A DNA stretch of 64,000 nt from JBPRGH01 sp051418055 (lineage in GTDB: Bacteria; Bacteroidota; Bacteroidia; Cytophagales; Cyclobacteriaceae): the NCBI GenBank assembly GCA_051418055.1, contig JBPRGH010000120.1:62001-126000 (forward strand). The letters run 5' to 3'. The notes under the pieces were generated by a model. The model was given only the letters and a program-made list of their open reading frames with translations. It was not told the origin of the DNA and did not search any database. Positions 53,547-62,708 of the stretch are shown here, in pieces. Within the stretch, counting starts at the first letter, position 1; the number at the start of each line of letters is the position of its first letter. Both the position numbers and the translations under genes were made by a program.

Positions 53547-54341
53547 ATGGATGAAAATGTAGCGCCGGTTTTTAAGGTCTGGAAGGAGGAAATGTCTGCT
53601 CATATTCAGCGATATACTCCATATAATATTTCCCAGCAGCTCATGCAGATGGCTGCCTTATTCTCTCCTGGTCAATTTTATTATTGGGTTCTGAATTTTC
53701 ATAATCTTGACCTGGATTATGTTCATCCGGGAACAAAGGACGTGCTTGGTGTAGATTCTGAAGATTTTACAATGGAGAAATTACTTAATATGCTTCCTCC
53801 TGAAGAGTTGATTATTTTAAAAAAGAAAGAAGCTCTGACAGCAGATTTTCTTTTTAATTTTCTAAAACCTGAGCAGATGCCATTTTATAAGATCGTTTAT
53901 TTTTTCCGTGTCCAGGATACTAAAGGAAATTTGCACAATATGCTGCACCAGGCAACAACTTTAACTGTATCTGATACAGGGAGAGTAGAACATTCTCTTG
54001 GTATTCATACAGATATTTCACACCTCAGCCTTACAAGAAATCAAAAGGTTTCCTTTATAAGCCTGAGTGGCGGACCTTCTTATTTTAATCTTGATCCTGA
54101 AATTGAAACTTTTGACCCTGAAAATAGCTGTCCTGTAGGTGCACTCTCCAAAACTTTTTCTAAAAGAGAATTGGAGGTAATTAAATTATTTGCAGAAGGA
54201 CTTTCTTCTGCTGAAGCAGCAGAAAGGATGAATATTTCGAAACACACCGTTATTACTCACCGCAAAAATATGCTTGCGAAAAGCAACTGCTCAAATATGA
54301 CAGAGCTGGTTGCGAGGTGCCTAGTCGAGGGGGTAATTTAA
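53547..54341 (+). CDS. PAS-LuxR transcriptional regulator
   Basis: A 264-residue protein. About residues 25-155 form a PAS-like sensor (LDLDYVHPGTKDVLGVDSED), and residues 205-260 the LuxR helix-turn-helix: FSKRELEVIKLFAEGLSSAE and ISKHTVITHRKNML, with the recognition helix in THRKNML. Such PAS-HTH regulators without receiver domain are common in Bacteroidota. DNA targets and ligand are unknown. Alone on its transcript. Confidence 0.9.
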   Translation: MDENVAPVFKVWKEEMSAHIQRYTPYNISQQLMQMAALFSPGQFYYWVLNFHNLDLDYVHPGTKDVLGVDSEDFTMEKLLNMLPPEELIILKKKEALTADFLFNFLKPEQMPFYKIVYFFRVQDTKGNLHNMLHQATTLTVSDTGRVEHSLGIHTDISHLSLTRNQKVSFISLSGGPSYFNLDPEIETFDPENSCPVGALSKTFSKRELEVIKLFAEGLSSAEAAERMNISKHTVITHRKNMLAKSNCSNMTELVARCLVEGVI

Positions 54342-54386
54342 ATTTAATTTTTTTATTTTTTTAGTGTTACAAACGCCTTTCTCGTG

Positions 54387-54410
54387 GATCCCTCGTTGCA
54401 AACGAGGATC
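54387..54410. terminator. Hairpin between convergent genes
   Basis: GATC-CTCGTT-GCA-AACGAG-GATC folds into a stem of about 10 bp with a GCA loop (one bulge). It lies between the LuxR-type gene and the small zinc-ribbon gene; no T-tract is present. A GTTGCAAACAAGG variant lies at about 53423. Confidence 0.45.
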
Positions 54411-54421
54411 AGAATCTGACT

Positions 54422-54580
54422 TTAAAAGAAAAACAGCATTAGCAGAAAAACAATAATCAAAATAATCGCCACCCATTTCATTCCTGCGGCAGTTTCAGGA
54501 AATTCATAGCCACAGACAGGGCATTCTTTGGCAGAAGCATCAACTTCCATTGCGCATGAGGGGCATTCTTTTGTTTTCAT
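54422..54580 (-). CDS. Small zinc-ribbon membrane protein
   Basis: A 52-residue protein reading from ATG at 54580 to TAA at 54422. It has two CxxC pairs (CPSC at 6-9 and CPVC at 20-23), a compact zinc ribbon, then an uninterrupted hydrophobic helix (AAGMKWVAIILIIVFLLML) at the C-terminus. It belongs to a widespread class of tail-anchored zinc-ribbon miniproteins with unknown role. The Cys spacing and the membrane tail make it a real gene despite its length. Confidence 0.85.
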   Translation of the reverse strand: MKTKECPSCAMEVDASAKECPVCGYEFPETAAGMKWVAIILIIVFLLMLFFF

Positions 54581-54647
54581 GGATTAGTTTTTGGTTTTTT
54601 GTTTTTAGTTTGTGGTTTGTTTTTAGTTTTTTAGTTTTTGGGTGTTT

Positions 54648-55760
54648 CTAAATTTTGATGTCTTTGGCTATTTTTTGTAATAGTTCGGCTGCTTTTTCTA
54701 TTGCTTTCTCCTTTCCCTGCACGTAATCCGCCAAAGAATAGATCTTGGTTATCCCCTGTACATTAAAATCCTGCTCAAAATTTCTGTCATAGTCACCGCA
54801 GATTACAATCACTTTCTTATTGTGCTTTTGTGCCAGATTGGCGACGTGAATTGGTGTTTTTCCACTTAACGATTGCTCATCAAGTTTTCCCTCTCCTGTG
54901 ATTATAATGTCTGCACCTTTAATTTCATTCTCCAGACCGGTAAGCTCTTGTACTATTTCAAATCCAGACCGCATTTCTCCTTTTAAGAAAAATAAGATCC
55001 CAAATCCCAATCCACCAGCTGCTCCTGAACCCGGTAGATCAGCATAATTCTGATTACTGTATCCTTTAGCTACTTCTGCCAATCGTAAAAGCGATCCTTC
55101 CAGCTGCACTACCTGCTCTGGACCTGCTCCCTTTTGAGGCCCGTATATTCTACTTGACCCCTTCTCTCCTAAAAGCTTATTCTTTACATCAGATGCTACA
55201 ATAATTTCCCGGCTAACAAGCTGACCATAATTTTGGGGAAATTCAATCTCCTCAAGATCACGCAGCCCTAACACATTTTTTATTTCATTTCCAGTTTTAT
55301 CAAGGAATTTAAATCCTAAAGCGCGTGCCATTCCGGTTCCACCATCATTAGTTGCACTGCCGCCAATGCCAATAATGATCTTTTTATTACCGCTTTTAAT
55401 TGCATCCTTTATAAGCTCACCTGTTCCGAATGTCGTGGTTTTTGTGGGGTCTCTTTGTCCTTTATCCAGCAGCTCAATTCCTGAGGCAAGGGCCATTTCA
55501 ATTACTGCAGTATTATTTTCTATTATGCCATATTGTGACGCAATTTTTTCTTCTCGAGGTCCGAAAGCGGTAATTTTCTTCAATCTGCCCTCTCTGGCTT
55601 TAACAATAGTATCCACAAAACCCTCACCCCCATCGGAAAGAGGGCGTTCGATAATTTCTATAGACTCATCACGTTCTTTAATGCCTTTGGAAATACACTT
55701 TGCAACCTCTATAGCTGATAATGAATGCTTAAATTTATCCGGTGCAATCAGTATCCTCAT
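54648..55760 (-). CDS. glxK: Glycerate kinase
   Basis: A 370-residue kinase of the GlxK/GarK family: MRILIAPDKFKHSLSAIEVA, GGEGFVDTIVKA, GIGGSATNDGGTGMARALGF and the end ADIIITGEGKLDEQSLSGKT. It phosphorylates D-glycerate with ATP, to 2-phosphoglycerate in most characterised members, feeding glycolysis from glyoxylate or sugar-acid breakdown. It lies just downstream of the TMEM220-like gene (27 bp) and may share its transcript, which would fit sugar-acid use by the following operon. Confidence 0.93.
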   Translation of the reverse strand: MRILIAPDKFKHSLSAIEVAKCISKGIKERDESIEIIERPLSDGGEGFVDTIVKAREGRLKKITAFGPREEKIASQYGIIENNTAVIEMALASGIELLDKGQRDPTKTTTFGTGELIKDAIKSGNKKIIIGIGGSATNDGGTGMARALGFKFLDKTGNEIKNVLGLRDLEEIEFPQNYGQLVSREIIVASDVKNKLLGEKGSSRIYGPQKGAGPEQVVQLEGSLLRLAEVAKGYSNQNYADLPGSGAAGGLGFGILFFLKGEMRSGFEIVQELTGLENEIKGADIIITGEGKLDEQSLSGKTPIHVANLAQKHNKKVIVICGDYDRNFEQDFNVQGITKIYSLADYVQGKEKAIEKAAELLQKIAKDIKI

Positions 55761-55787
55761 TTTTAGATAACATTTTTATAAATGTAC

Positions 55788-56156
55788 CTAATGATCAGCT
55801 GATTTTTCATTTTTAGAATACAAAAAGGCATAGATTATGATTATAAGCACAAGACCAAAAAATTCTCTTGTCTCTTCAATGTAAGGCTTATCCGCCTGCA
55901 TGGATTCTACCAGCTCCCCCGGGGAGGCTTCTGTAAAATAAGTAATAACACCCGGAATATATATAAGACTAAAAAGCGCCAGGGCAACTATTGCAATACG
56001 GTAATACCTCCGCATATATCCACCACTAATATCAATTATTATTAAAAGAGCAGCTAAACCATAAATAAAAACCCAAAGCCACGGGTCGGGATCATTATAT
56101 TGCAAGGCAGCAAAAACGATAAGTAATATTGCCAATATGATCTTTACTATCTTCAT
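55788..56156 (-). CDS. TMEM220-family membrane protein
   Basis: A 122-residue protein with four hydrophobic segments. LQYNDPDPWLWVFIYGLAAL near residues 18-37 is the signature of the TMEM220 family, with a loop carrying ESMQADKPYIEETREFFGL before the last helix. Function unknown. Its start overlaps the stop of the TonB receptor gene by one base, so it belongs to that operon. Confidence 0.85.
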   Translation of the reverse strand: MKIVKIILAILLIVFAALQYNDPDPWLWVFIYGLAALLIIIDISGGYMRRYYRIAIVALALFSLIYIPGVITYFTEASPGELVESMQADKPYIEETREFFGLVLIIIIYAFLYSKNEKSADH

Positions 56157-58477
56157 TAGAATTCAACTCTATATACTAAAATAGGGATTATACCCAGTTG
56201 TTTTTTTGTTGTCACTCCTTCCTGCCTAAAATCAAAATATGTAAAAGCTTCATTTTGCCTTGAATAAATATTTTGAATATCAATTGCTAATACCCGTGTA
56301 TAATTTTGCTTTTCCTTTCTCCAGGCAACTCTAAAATCCAGGCGGTGATATGGATCAAGTTGACGGGAAAATGCCCGGTTTTCATGATAGGCAGTCTTAC
56401 CGGATAGCTCAGACAGGAATTGATTAACAGGAGTATTTCTAAGCCCACCAGCGTACATGAATCTTAAATCAAGATTTACTGTTCTTACAGCATCTTCAGT
56501 TCTCTTTCTTAATATTTCTTTTCCGGCAGTAGCAGTAAAAGAATAGTTGCCATTAAAGCGTGAATCACGCTCGATACCATCACTTCCTTTATATGTTGAC
56601 TCATAAACGGCACCACTAAGCAAATAATAATAACCGTTTAGAAAAGGCTGCTCAACACTTGCGTTTAGCCCTACAACTTCAGCGGAACCTTCATTTGCCA
56701 ATGGAAATGACGGAAGTTCATTCAGCTCATTAAAGACGGAAAATGAAGACTCAAATCCGGCATGGACCGGTATATCTGATAAATCCTGATAGAATATTTC
56801 AGCAGTAATAAGTGAATTTTTAAAACCTTTATGAACCCCTATTCCTGCATGTTGGATTTTGGTCATTCCCAGATCCTCATTACGACTATCCGATAATAAG
56901 ATAGTCGGATCTTGTTTCTGTGCTGACCATCCATAATTAACATATAATTTAGTAGAGGAGGAAAGTAAATAATTTAACTGCAGATTGGGCAAAAAGGCCT
57001 TTGTATCATTAAAAGTATAGTGCATATATCGAGCGCCCGCCTCTGCATTAAAACTTGGAGATAACTGAATTACATATTGGATATATGGCTGGTATAAAAT
57101 ACCCTCCTCCTCTCCAAGAGCAATAATTCCCCTGTTGAGATAAGGCTCACTGGCAAAAAGACTATTATTATTATAATTTATCATTACACCTGTCTGCATA
57201 TGTGAGGCCGATGATAATTTAATATTCAGTTCTACATTTCCGGAAATTAACTGATTATCAGCATTAAATTCTTCAGCCAGCTCTGTTTCTCCTGTTCTGC
57301 TCAATCCATATGATGTTCTTGTATTTCCTAATGAAGATAATATTGCACCATAAGACAGGGACATGCTGCTAGAGATTGGGCGTACATCCTTAAAACCTGC
57401 AGCCAGCATTTCGGAGCCGTAAAATACCTGCGTACTATCTTTATCAAATGTCCATTCATCAGGGTCAGCTACTCCAAAAAAATCATTATTTGAGTTACCT
57501 CCAAAAGCAAAAACCGAAAGATTACCTCCATTTTTATGATCAAAATTCAGCTTTAATGAAAGGTCCTGGAAATTGATTTCCTCACCCCCGAAATCCACGC
57601 CCATAGAAGTGAGCAGGCCAACTGTTGAATACCTGTAGTTTACAAGAAATGATGATTTTTCTCGTTGAATAGGACCTTCTGCTGCCAGATCTATTCCTAT
57701 CAGTCCAGCCTGAACAGTAAATTCATGATCATATTTATTTCCTTCACGAAATTGCATGTCCATAATACCGGAATAAGCATTGCCATATTGAGCACTGAAA
57801 GGGAGCATGATCAGGTTCGTTTCTCCGAGCATCTGAGCGCTTAAAATATTTACTCCTCCACCACTCTGCATAGGCCTGTCGGATAAAGTACCTGCATTGG
57901 AAAGATGGTTTGGATTCACAATATCCATCCCCTCCACTCTCCACAAAATTCCATTAGGGGATTTGCCATTAATTATAATATTATTGTTCTGATCATTCTG
58001 GACCACCACTCCCGGAAAGCTGGTCATAATACGCGCCGGATCTAAATAATTTGCTGCAAAACGTGTTGCCTGCTCAATAGTAACCTTCCGGTTTGTTGTC
58101 CCGGGCATAACGGTAAAAGGCTGATGTGTTACCACTACCGCCTCAAGTTCTTCGAGTGAAGGTGACAAGCTGATATTTTTAATAGGATCATTACCCGCTT
58201 TTACTAAAAGATCCTCCGAGTATGTATTATAGCCAATGTATTTGACTGTAAGAACATATCTCCCTACAGGCACCTCTTCTATAATGAAACTACCATCTTC
58301 ATCAGTAACTGCTCCTAAAAGAGGATCAGTATTTTTGAGGAAAACCTGGGCGCCAGACAGGGGCTGACGTGAAATTTCATCATATACCTGTCCTCTTATC
58401 TGCTGTTGAGGCAGCTGGCTGAAAACTTTAAAAACCGGCAACACCAAAATCAATGCTACCCATAATATTTTCTTCAT
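56156..58477 (-). CDS. TonB-dependent outer-membrane receptor
   Basis: A 773-residue receptor. After the signal peptide, residues 25-105 are the CarboxypepD-regulatory-like domain (GQVYDEISRQPLSGAQVFLK), followed by a plug domain of about 115-230 (NIIINGKSPNGILWRVEGMD) and a 22-stranded-type barrel ending in VYRVEF, with the terminal Phe. No susD partner is present, so it is not a classical PUL transporter. Import of an oligosaccharide or related ligand is inferred from its operon. It overlaps neighbours by 1 nt on both sides. Confidence 0.92.
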   Translation of the reverse strand: MKKILWVALILVLPVFKVFSQLPQQQIRGQVYDEISRQPLSGAQVFLKNTDPLLGAVTDEDGSFIIEEVPVGRYVLTVKYIGYNTYSEDLLVKAGNDPIKNISLSPSLEELEAVVVTHQPFTVMPGTTNRKVTIEQATRFAANYLDPARIMTSFPGVVVQNDQNNNIIINGKSPNGILWRVEGMDIVNPNHLSNAGTLSDRPMQSGGGVNILSAQMLGETNLIMLPFSAQYGNAYSGIMDMQFREGNKYDHEFTVQAGLIGIDLAAEGPIQREKSSFLVNYRYSTVGLLTSMGVDFGGEEINFQDLSLKLNFDHKNGGNLSVFAFGGNSNNDFFGVADPDEWTFDKDSTQVFYGSEMLAAGFKDVRPISSSMSLSYGAILSSLGNTRTSYGLSRTGETELAEEFNADNQLISGNVELNIKLSSASHMQTGVMINYNNNSLFASEPYLNRGIIALGEEEGILYQPYIQYVIQLSPSFNAEAGARYMHYTFNDTKAFLPNLQLNYLLSSSTKLYVNYGWSAQKQDPTILLSDSRNEDLGMTKIQHAGIGVHKGFKNSLITAEIFYQDLSDIPVHAGFESSFSVFNELNELPSFPLANEGSAEVVGLNASVEQPFLNGYYYLLSGAVYESTYKGSDGIERDSRFNGNYSFTATAGKEILRKRTEDAVRTVNLDLRFMYAGGLRNTPVNQFLSELSGKTAYHENRAFSRQLDPYHRLDFRVAWRKEKQNYTRVLAIDIQNIYSRQNEAFTYFDFRQEGVTTKKQLGIIPILVYRVEF

Positions 58478-59346
58478 TAAATAAACTTCTGAACGTTTTT
58501 ATAACTTGTTATTACACTCTCCCACTTATCACCCTTTATTTGATCCTGCTCAATAAAAAAATGCTTTAAGCCAGCCATATCTTCATGATTAAAGATCCTC
58601 TGGTAATCTATTGTACCTGTTCCTACTTCAGTAAAATCCCCCTGCTCATCCATGCCTTTTACATGCCATAGTACATATCTATCCGGGTCTTTTTCAAACA
58701 GCTCTACCGGGTCAAACCCTGCTTTTACTGTCCAGTAAATATCCAGCTCCATTTTTACCAGGTCAGGATCAGTTTCTGTTAACAGCACATCGTAAGGCAG
58801 CTCCCCATCCAACTCTTCCAGCTCAAAAGCATGATTATGATAAGCAAACTGCAGACCGGCATTTTTGCAAACTTCTGCTTTTTCATTTATTAATCTGGTA
58901 AGTCTATAGTAATCATCTATGGATTTTCTTTCCCCATCATGAAGGTACGCCAAAACCATATATTCCTGACCTATAGCCTGTGCATCCTCCACTGCCTGCT
59001 CCCAGTTATTGACCATTGTACCTCTAACCTCCGGAAATGTTTGCCCGGTTTGATAATGGCCACTTACAGGTACAAGTCCGGCGTCTTGTAAAAGTTGCTT
59101 AAATTCACCAGGTGATCTTCCATAAAATTTACCATCCGAATAACCGGCCAGTTCAACTTCTCTGTAGCCAATTTCCTGAATTTTCTCAAGTGTCGTTTCC
59201 GGGTTCTCCTGCATTAAATCCCGAAGCGTATACAGCTGAATGCCTGTTAGCATTCTATCTTCGGATACACATGAAGGCAACAGCATTGCTCCTGCACCAG
59301 CCAGTATACTGCTTTTAAGAAAATCCCTGCGGTTAAATCTTTTCAT
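58477..59346 (-). CDS. Tat-exported sugar phosphate isomerase/epimerase-like protein
   Basis: A 289-residue TIM-barrel protein of the xylose isomerase-like (AP endonuclease 2) family. NRRDFLKS is a twin-arginine motif, and the signal ends near LLPSC, so a lipidated Tat substrate is possible. QLYTLRD, GYREVELAGY, FAYHNHAFE, MELDIYWT and WHVKGMD place the metal-ligand Glu, His and Asp in order. Related exported proteins include 3-keto-sugar hydratases/isomerases. It lies between the receptor and the ThuA-like gene with 1-nt overlaps. Confidence 0.88.
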   Translation of the reverse strand: MKRFNRRDFLKSSILAGAGAMLLPSCVSEDRMLTGIQLYTLRDLMQENPETTLEKIQEIGYREVELAGYSDGKFYGRSPGEFKQLLQDAGLVPVSGHYQTGQTFPEVRGTMVNNWEQAVEDAQAIGQEYMVLAYLHDGERKSIDDYYRLTRLINEKAEVCKNAGLQFAYHNHAFELEELDGELPYDVLLTETDPDLVKMELDIYWTVKAGFDPVELFEKDPDRYVLWHVKGMDEQGDFTEVGTGTIDYQRIFNHEDMAGLKHFFIEQDQIKGDKWESVITSYKNVQKFI

Positions 59347-62300
59347 TATGGTAAAGGTTGTGATTTATCAAATTGAAATTCAATCCAGTCTACTCCAATG
59401 TACTCCATGTTCTCAATATCCGGATTTTTAAATACGATGAATACATCATCTTTTCCATCTTCAGAATCAATAATTACTGGTGTAGCCTTTAAGCCTTCTG
59501 CACTTTTCATTTGCACCTCTCCTATAATTTGCCCATCAACAGCTCCTTTCCTGATCTCAACAATGCCTCCTGGCATATCGGCAGTACGAAACCCTGCGTG
59601 TACCACTATTTGCTTTACATCTGAAAGATCAACATCTTCATATTTAAGCCACGAGCCATTTTTAGCAATTATAACCGTATTCCCATCCGGCAATCCATAT
59701 TCTGAAACTTCATTGGCTTTATTGTAATTTTCTGCCTGTAATCGTGGGTGGCGTAAAGTTAATTGTTCGGTTACCTGTATACTTCCAATTTTATTACCCC
59801 TGTCTTTATAGGTAGCCGTAATCATATACATTCCCTCCTTTGCATCCTTATCATGTTTATTTGCCCTCATAATCCCCTGTAATGGATATGTCATTACTTT
59901 TTCATCATCACCCAGGCTCATGATATATTCAGCAATTTGCCCTGCCTCTGTCGGTGTGAATCCCGGATGTGCTGACATCGCCACTTCACCCCAGGCTCCA
60001 CTTCCCCCATTAATGATCTTGTTACCTAAATAAGTAATAATCCCTTCACGACCTGTATACCGCTCGGCCACCTGTATATACGAAGGACCAATAGATTTCC
60101 CTTCCACCTTATGGCAGGCTTTACAATCGCTATCTGCCATTAATTGCTGGCCTAATGCAATTGTAGTAGGTCTTTGATGCCCCTCTGCAATCTCCGTCAT
60201 ATCATAACCTCTTTCGAGGAAATCGTGAAATACCTGAACTGCACTTGAAGGTATTGTTCCCGCTGTCGTGCTGCCATCTTCTTTATCTTTCACACTGACA
60301 TCATATTCAATTTCACGACCATCCCAAAAAAAAGTGCTGTTTCCACTTACCTTGATATTTATCTCAGGGGCAGCATTTCCCGCACGGGCAATTATATCCC
60401 TGTAGGCCACACCACCTTTACCATCGTCAGCTTTAAGGGTTAAAAGGAAAATTCCTGCTTCATCAATCACATAATCTAGGTGGCTACCCTCTGCTATTTT
60501 TTCTTTTCCAAGAAACCAGGTATAGTTTAGCTGATCTTTATCAGGGTCATAGCTATCGTTTGCTGATAAGCTCACCTGCAAAGGTACCTGGCCGACTAAT
60601 TCTTCATCTTTTAATGCCAGTACAGGTTGCCTGTTGCCAGAATTGTACTCTATTCTTACCAGTCTTGCATCAATATTATGCTGAAACCACCCCGAGCCAT
60701 ACTCCAGAACGTACAACTCCCCGGTAGGGGAAAATTCCATATCCATTAAATTATTAAACTTTATGTTGGGAACAAACGGTTCGAGACTTTCAAGATCTCC
60801 CTTTTCATTCATAGTTACTACTAATATCCAGTTACGCATCCAGTCATAGATGAATAGCTTATTCTCAAAATAAGCCGGATATTTTCCTTTATTAGATGAA
60901 TAGAGTTCCGGATGATAAACAGGACCTGCCATTGCATTTCTTCCACCATCTTTTACAATTGGAAATTCCGGAGAGCTGGCATATGGATACCATATATAGG
61001 CCGGTTTTGCAGGAGGCAGATCCTTTAAACCCGTATTGTTTGGGGATTCATTCCTTGGAGAATCAGGATCAAAAGTTTCTCCGGATGTTTTCGTTCCAAA
61101 ATTATAATCATTATAAACATAATTGTCACCAACGAAATAAGGCCAGCCGTGAAATCCCGCTGACCTTGTCTGATTGATTTCATCATAACCTCTCGGGCCT
61201 CTCAGCGAATCCGTTGCTCTGGCATCAGGGCCTACATCTCCCCAATATAGATAGCCGGTTTTCTGATCAACGGAAATCCTGTAGGGGTTCCTCATTCCCA
61301 TCACATAGATTTCAGCTTTTGTTTTTGCTGTCCCTTCCGGGAAAAGGTTGCCTTCAGGAATAGTGTAGGTGCCATTTGGCTGAGGTTTAATTCGAAGTAT
61401 TTTACCCCTCAGATCATTTGTATTGGCTGAAGATCGCTGTGCATCCCAAGCATCCCTACCGTTTCTCTCATCTATAGGGGCATATCCTTCCGAGGCAAAG
61501 GGATTGGTATTATCGCCTGTAGAAAGGTAAAGGTTTCCATATGCATCAAAAGCTATAGAACCACCCGTATGACAGCATTCTTCCCGCTGTACGGGAACAT
61601 CCAGGATAACTGTTTCAGAAGACATCAGCAGGCTGTTGTTCAGAAATTCAAACCGCGAAAGTCGGTTTACCGCACTATCACCTGCCGGAGAATAAAAAAG
61701 ATACACCCAATAATTATCTTTAAAATTAGGATCAACTGCCAGTCCCATCAGCCCATCCTCCTCTTCATGAAACACATCAATATTATTAATGATCAGGGTA
61801 GTATCCTTTTCAGGTAAATAAAGCTTTACATTACCCTTTCTTTCTATAAATATTATACGTCCGTCAGGTAAAAAATCAAGCTCTGTAGGTTCATCAAGAT
61901 TAAAATCAAGCACAACTTTTGTAAACCTGTCCTCGTCAGGCACTTTCTGGTATGTTACTTTCTGATAATCCAATGGTCCGTCACGAACGACATACTGCAG
62001 TGCATTCTTTAAAAGTTTTTGATAAAGAGGCTCATCATATGTTTCTTTAGTATGCCCCATCCCGGTATAAAAAGCTCTCCCACCATCAAATTCATGATAC
62101 CAGGTAATGGGATGGTGCTCACCCATCTTTCCCCCTTCATATGTTGTTTCATCTAAATTTTGAAGGACATTAATTGCAGGATTAATATCTTTATAATCAT
62201 ACCATTCATCATTCCTTGACCACTCTTCTGGAATCGAATCCATCAGCGTATGATCTGCAACATTTCGTACTATAGCCTGTCTTACATTTGGATCATTGGG

Positions 62301-62708
62301 ATGGCCATTAAAATACCCCCCGACCAAATTTCCGTACCATGGCCATTTAAATTCCGTATCGGCAGCAGCGTGTATCCCAATATAACCTCCACCCGCCTGA
62401 ATAAATCGCTGAAAATTTGCCTGTTGAGAAGGATTCAGTATATCTCCCGTAGTATTCAAAAAGACAACGGCTTTAAATTGATTTAAGGAATCTTCTGTAA
62501 AAACATCAGCAGCTTCAGTATACACTGCTTTATAGCCGCTATCCTCTGCCAGTTTTTTTATTATCTCTGCACCATGTTCAATTGATTGATGCCTATAACC
62601 TTCTGTCTTACTGAATATAAGAATAGCAGGTTGCTCTTCCTGATCGACGGAGCAACCTGCTATTAATAGAATAAATATGGCTCCTAAAAAGCCCGAGCAC
62701 TTACTCAT
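59346..62708 (-). CDS. ThuA + PQQ-type sugar dehydrogenase + PKD + cytochrome c + CBM lipoprotein
   Basis: A 1120-residue lipoprotein (signal ending LLIAGC). Domains in order: ThuA-like (about 25-240, GYIGIHAAADTEFKWPWYG), soluble glucose/sorbosone dehydrogenase propeller (265-690, EECCHTGGSIAFDAYGNLYL, VYVMGMRNPYRIS), PKD (690-775), cytochrome c (C862-K-A-C865-H866, single haem) and a carbohydrate-binding CBM6-like module (985-1115, YGLPDGNTVIIAKNGS). ThuA relatives act in 3-keto-disaccharide metabolism. The dehydrogenase and haem domain would oxidise a sugar and pass electrons on. It overlaps the DUF1080 gene upstream by 4 nt. Confidence 0.9.
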   Translation of the reverse strand: MSKCSGFLGAIFILLIAGCSVDQEEQPAILIFSKTEGYRHQSIEHGAEIIKKLAEDSGYKAVYTEAADVFTEDSLNQFKAVVFLNTTGDILNPSQQANFQRFIQAGGGYIGIHAAADTEFKWPWYGNLVGGYFNGHPNDPNVRQAIVRNVADHTLMDSIPEEWSRNDEWYDYKDINPAINVLQNLDETTYEGGKMGEHHPITWYHEFDGGRAFYTGMGHTKETYDEPLYQKLLKNALQYVVRDGPLDYQKVTYQKVPDEDRFTKVVLDFNLDEPTELDFLPDGRIIFIERKGNVKLYLPEKDTTLIINNIDVFHEEEDGLMGLAVDPNFKDNYWVYLFYSPAGDSAVNRLSRFEFLNNSLLMSSETVILDVPVQREECCHTGGSIAFDAYGNLYLSTGDNTNPFASEGYAPIDERNGRDAWDAQRSSANTNDLRGKILRIKPQPNGTYTIPEGNLFPEGTAKTKAEIYVMGMRNPYRISVDQKTGYLYWGDVGPDARATDSLRGPRGYDEINQTRSAGFHGWPYFVGDNYVYNDYNFGTKTSGETFDPDSPRNESPNNTGLKDLPPAKPAYIWYPYASSPEFPIVKDGGRNAMAGPVYHPELYSSNKGKYPAYFENKLFIYDWMRNWILVVTMNEKGDLESLEPFVPNIKFNNLMDMEFSPTGELYVLEYGSGWFQHNIDARLVRIEYNSGNRQPVLALKDEELVGQVPLQVSLSANDSYDPDKDQLNYTWFLGKEKIAEGSHLDYVIDEAGIFLLTLKADDGKGGVAYRDIIARAGNAAPEINIKVSGNSTFFWDGREIEYDVSVKDKEDGSTTAGTIPSSAVQVFHDFLERGYDMTEIAEGHQRPTTIALGQQLMADSDCKACHKVEGKSIGPSYIQVAERYTGREGIITYLGNKIINGGSGAWGEVAMSAHPGFTPTEAGQIAEYIMSLGDDEKVMTYPLQGIMRANKHDKDAKEGMYMITATYKDRGNKIGSIQVTEQLTLRHPRLQAENYNKANEVSEYGLPDGNTVIIAKNGSWLKYEDVDLSDVKQIVVHAGFRTADMPGGIVEIRKGAVDGQIIGEVQMKSAEGLKATPVIIDSEDGKDDVFIVFKNPDIENMEYIGVDWIEFQFDKSQPLP

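Noticed and set aside
56156..58477. Classical SusC/SusD polysaccharide utilisation locus
   Set aside because: The receptor has no adjacent SusD-like lipoprotein and is shorter than typical SusC proteins.
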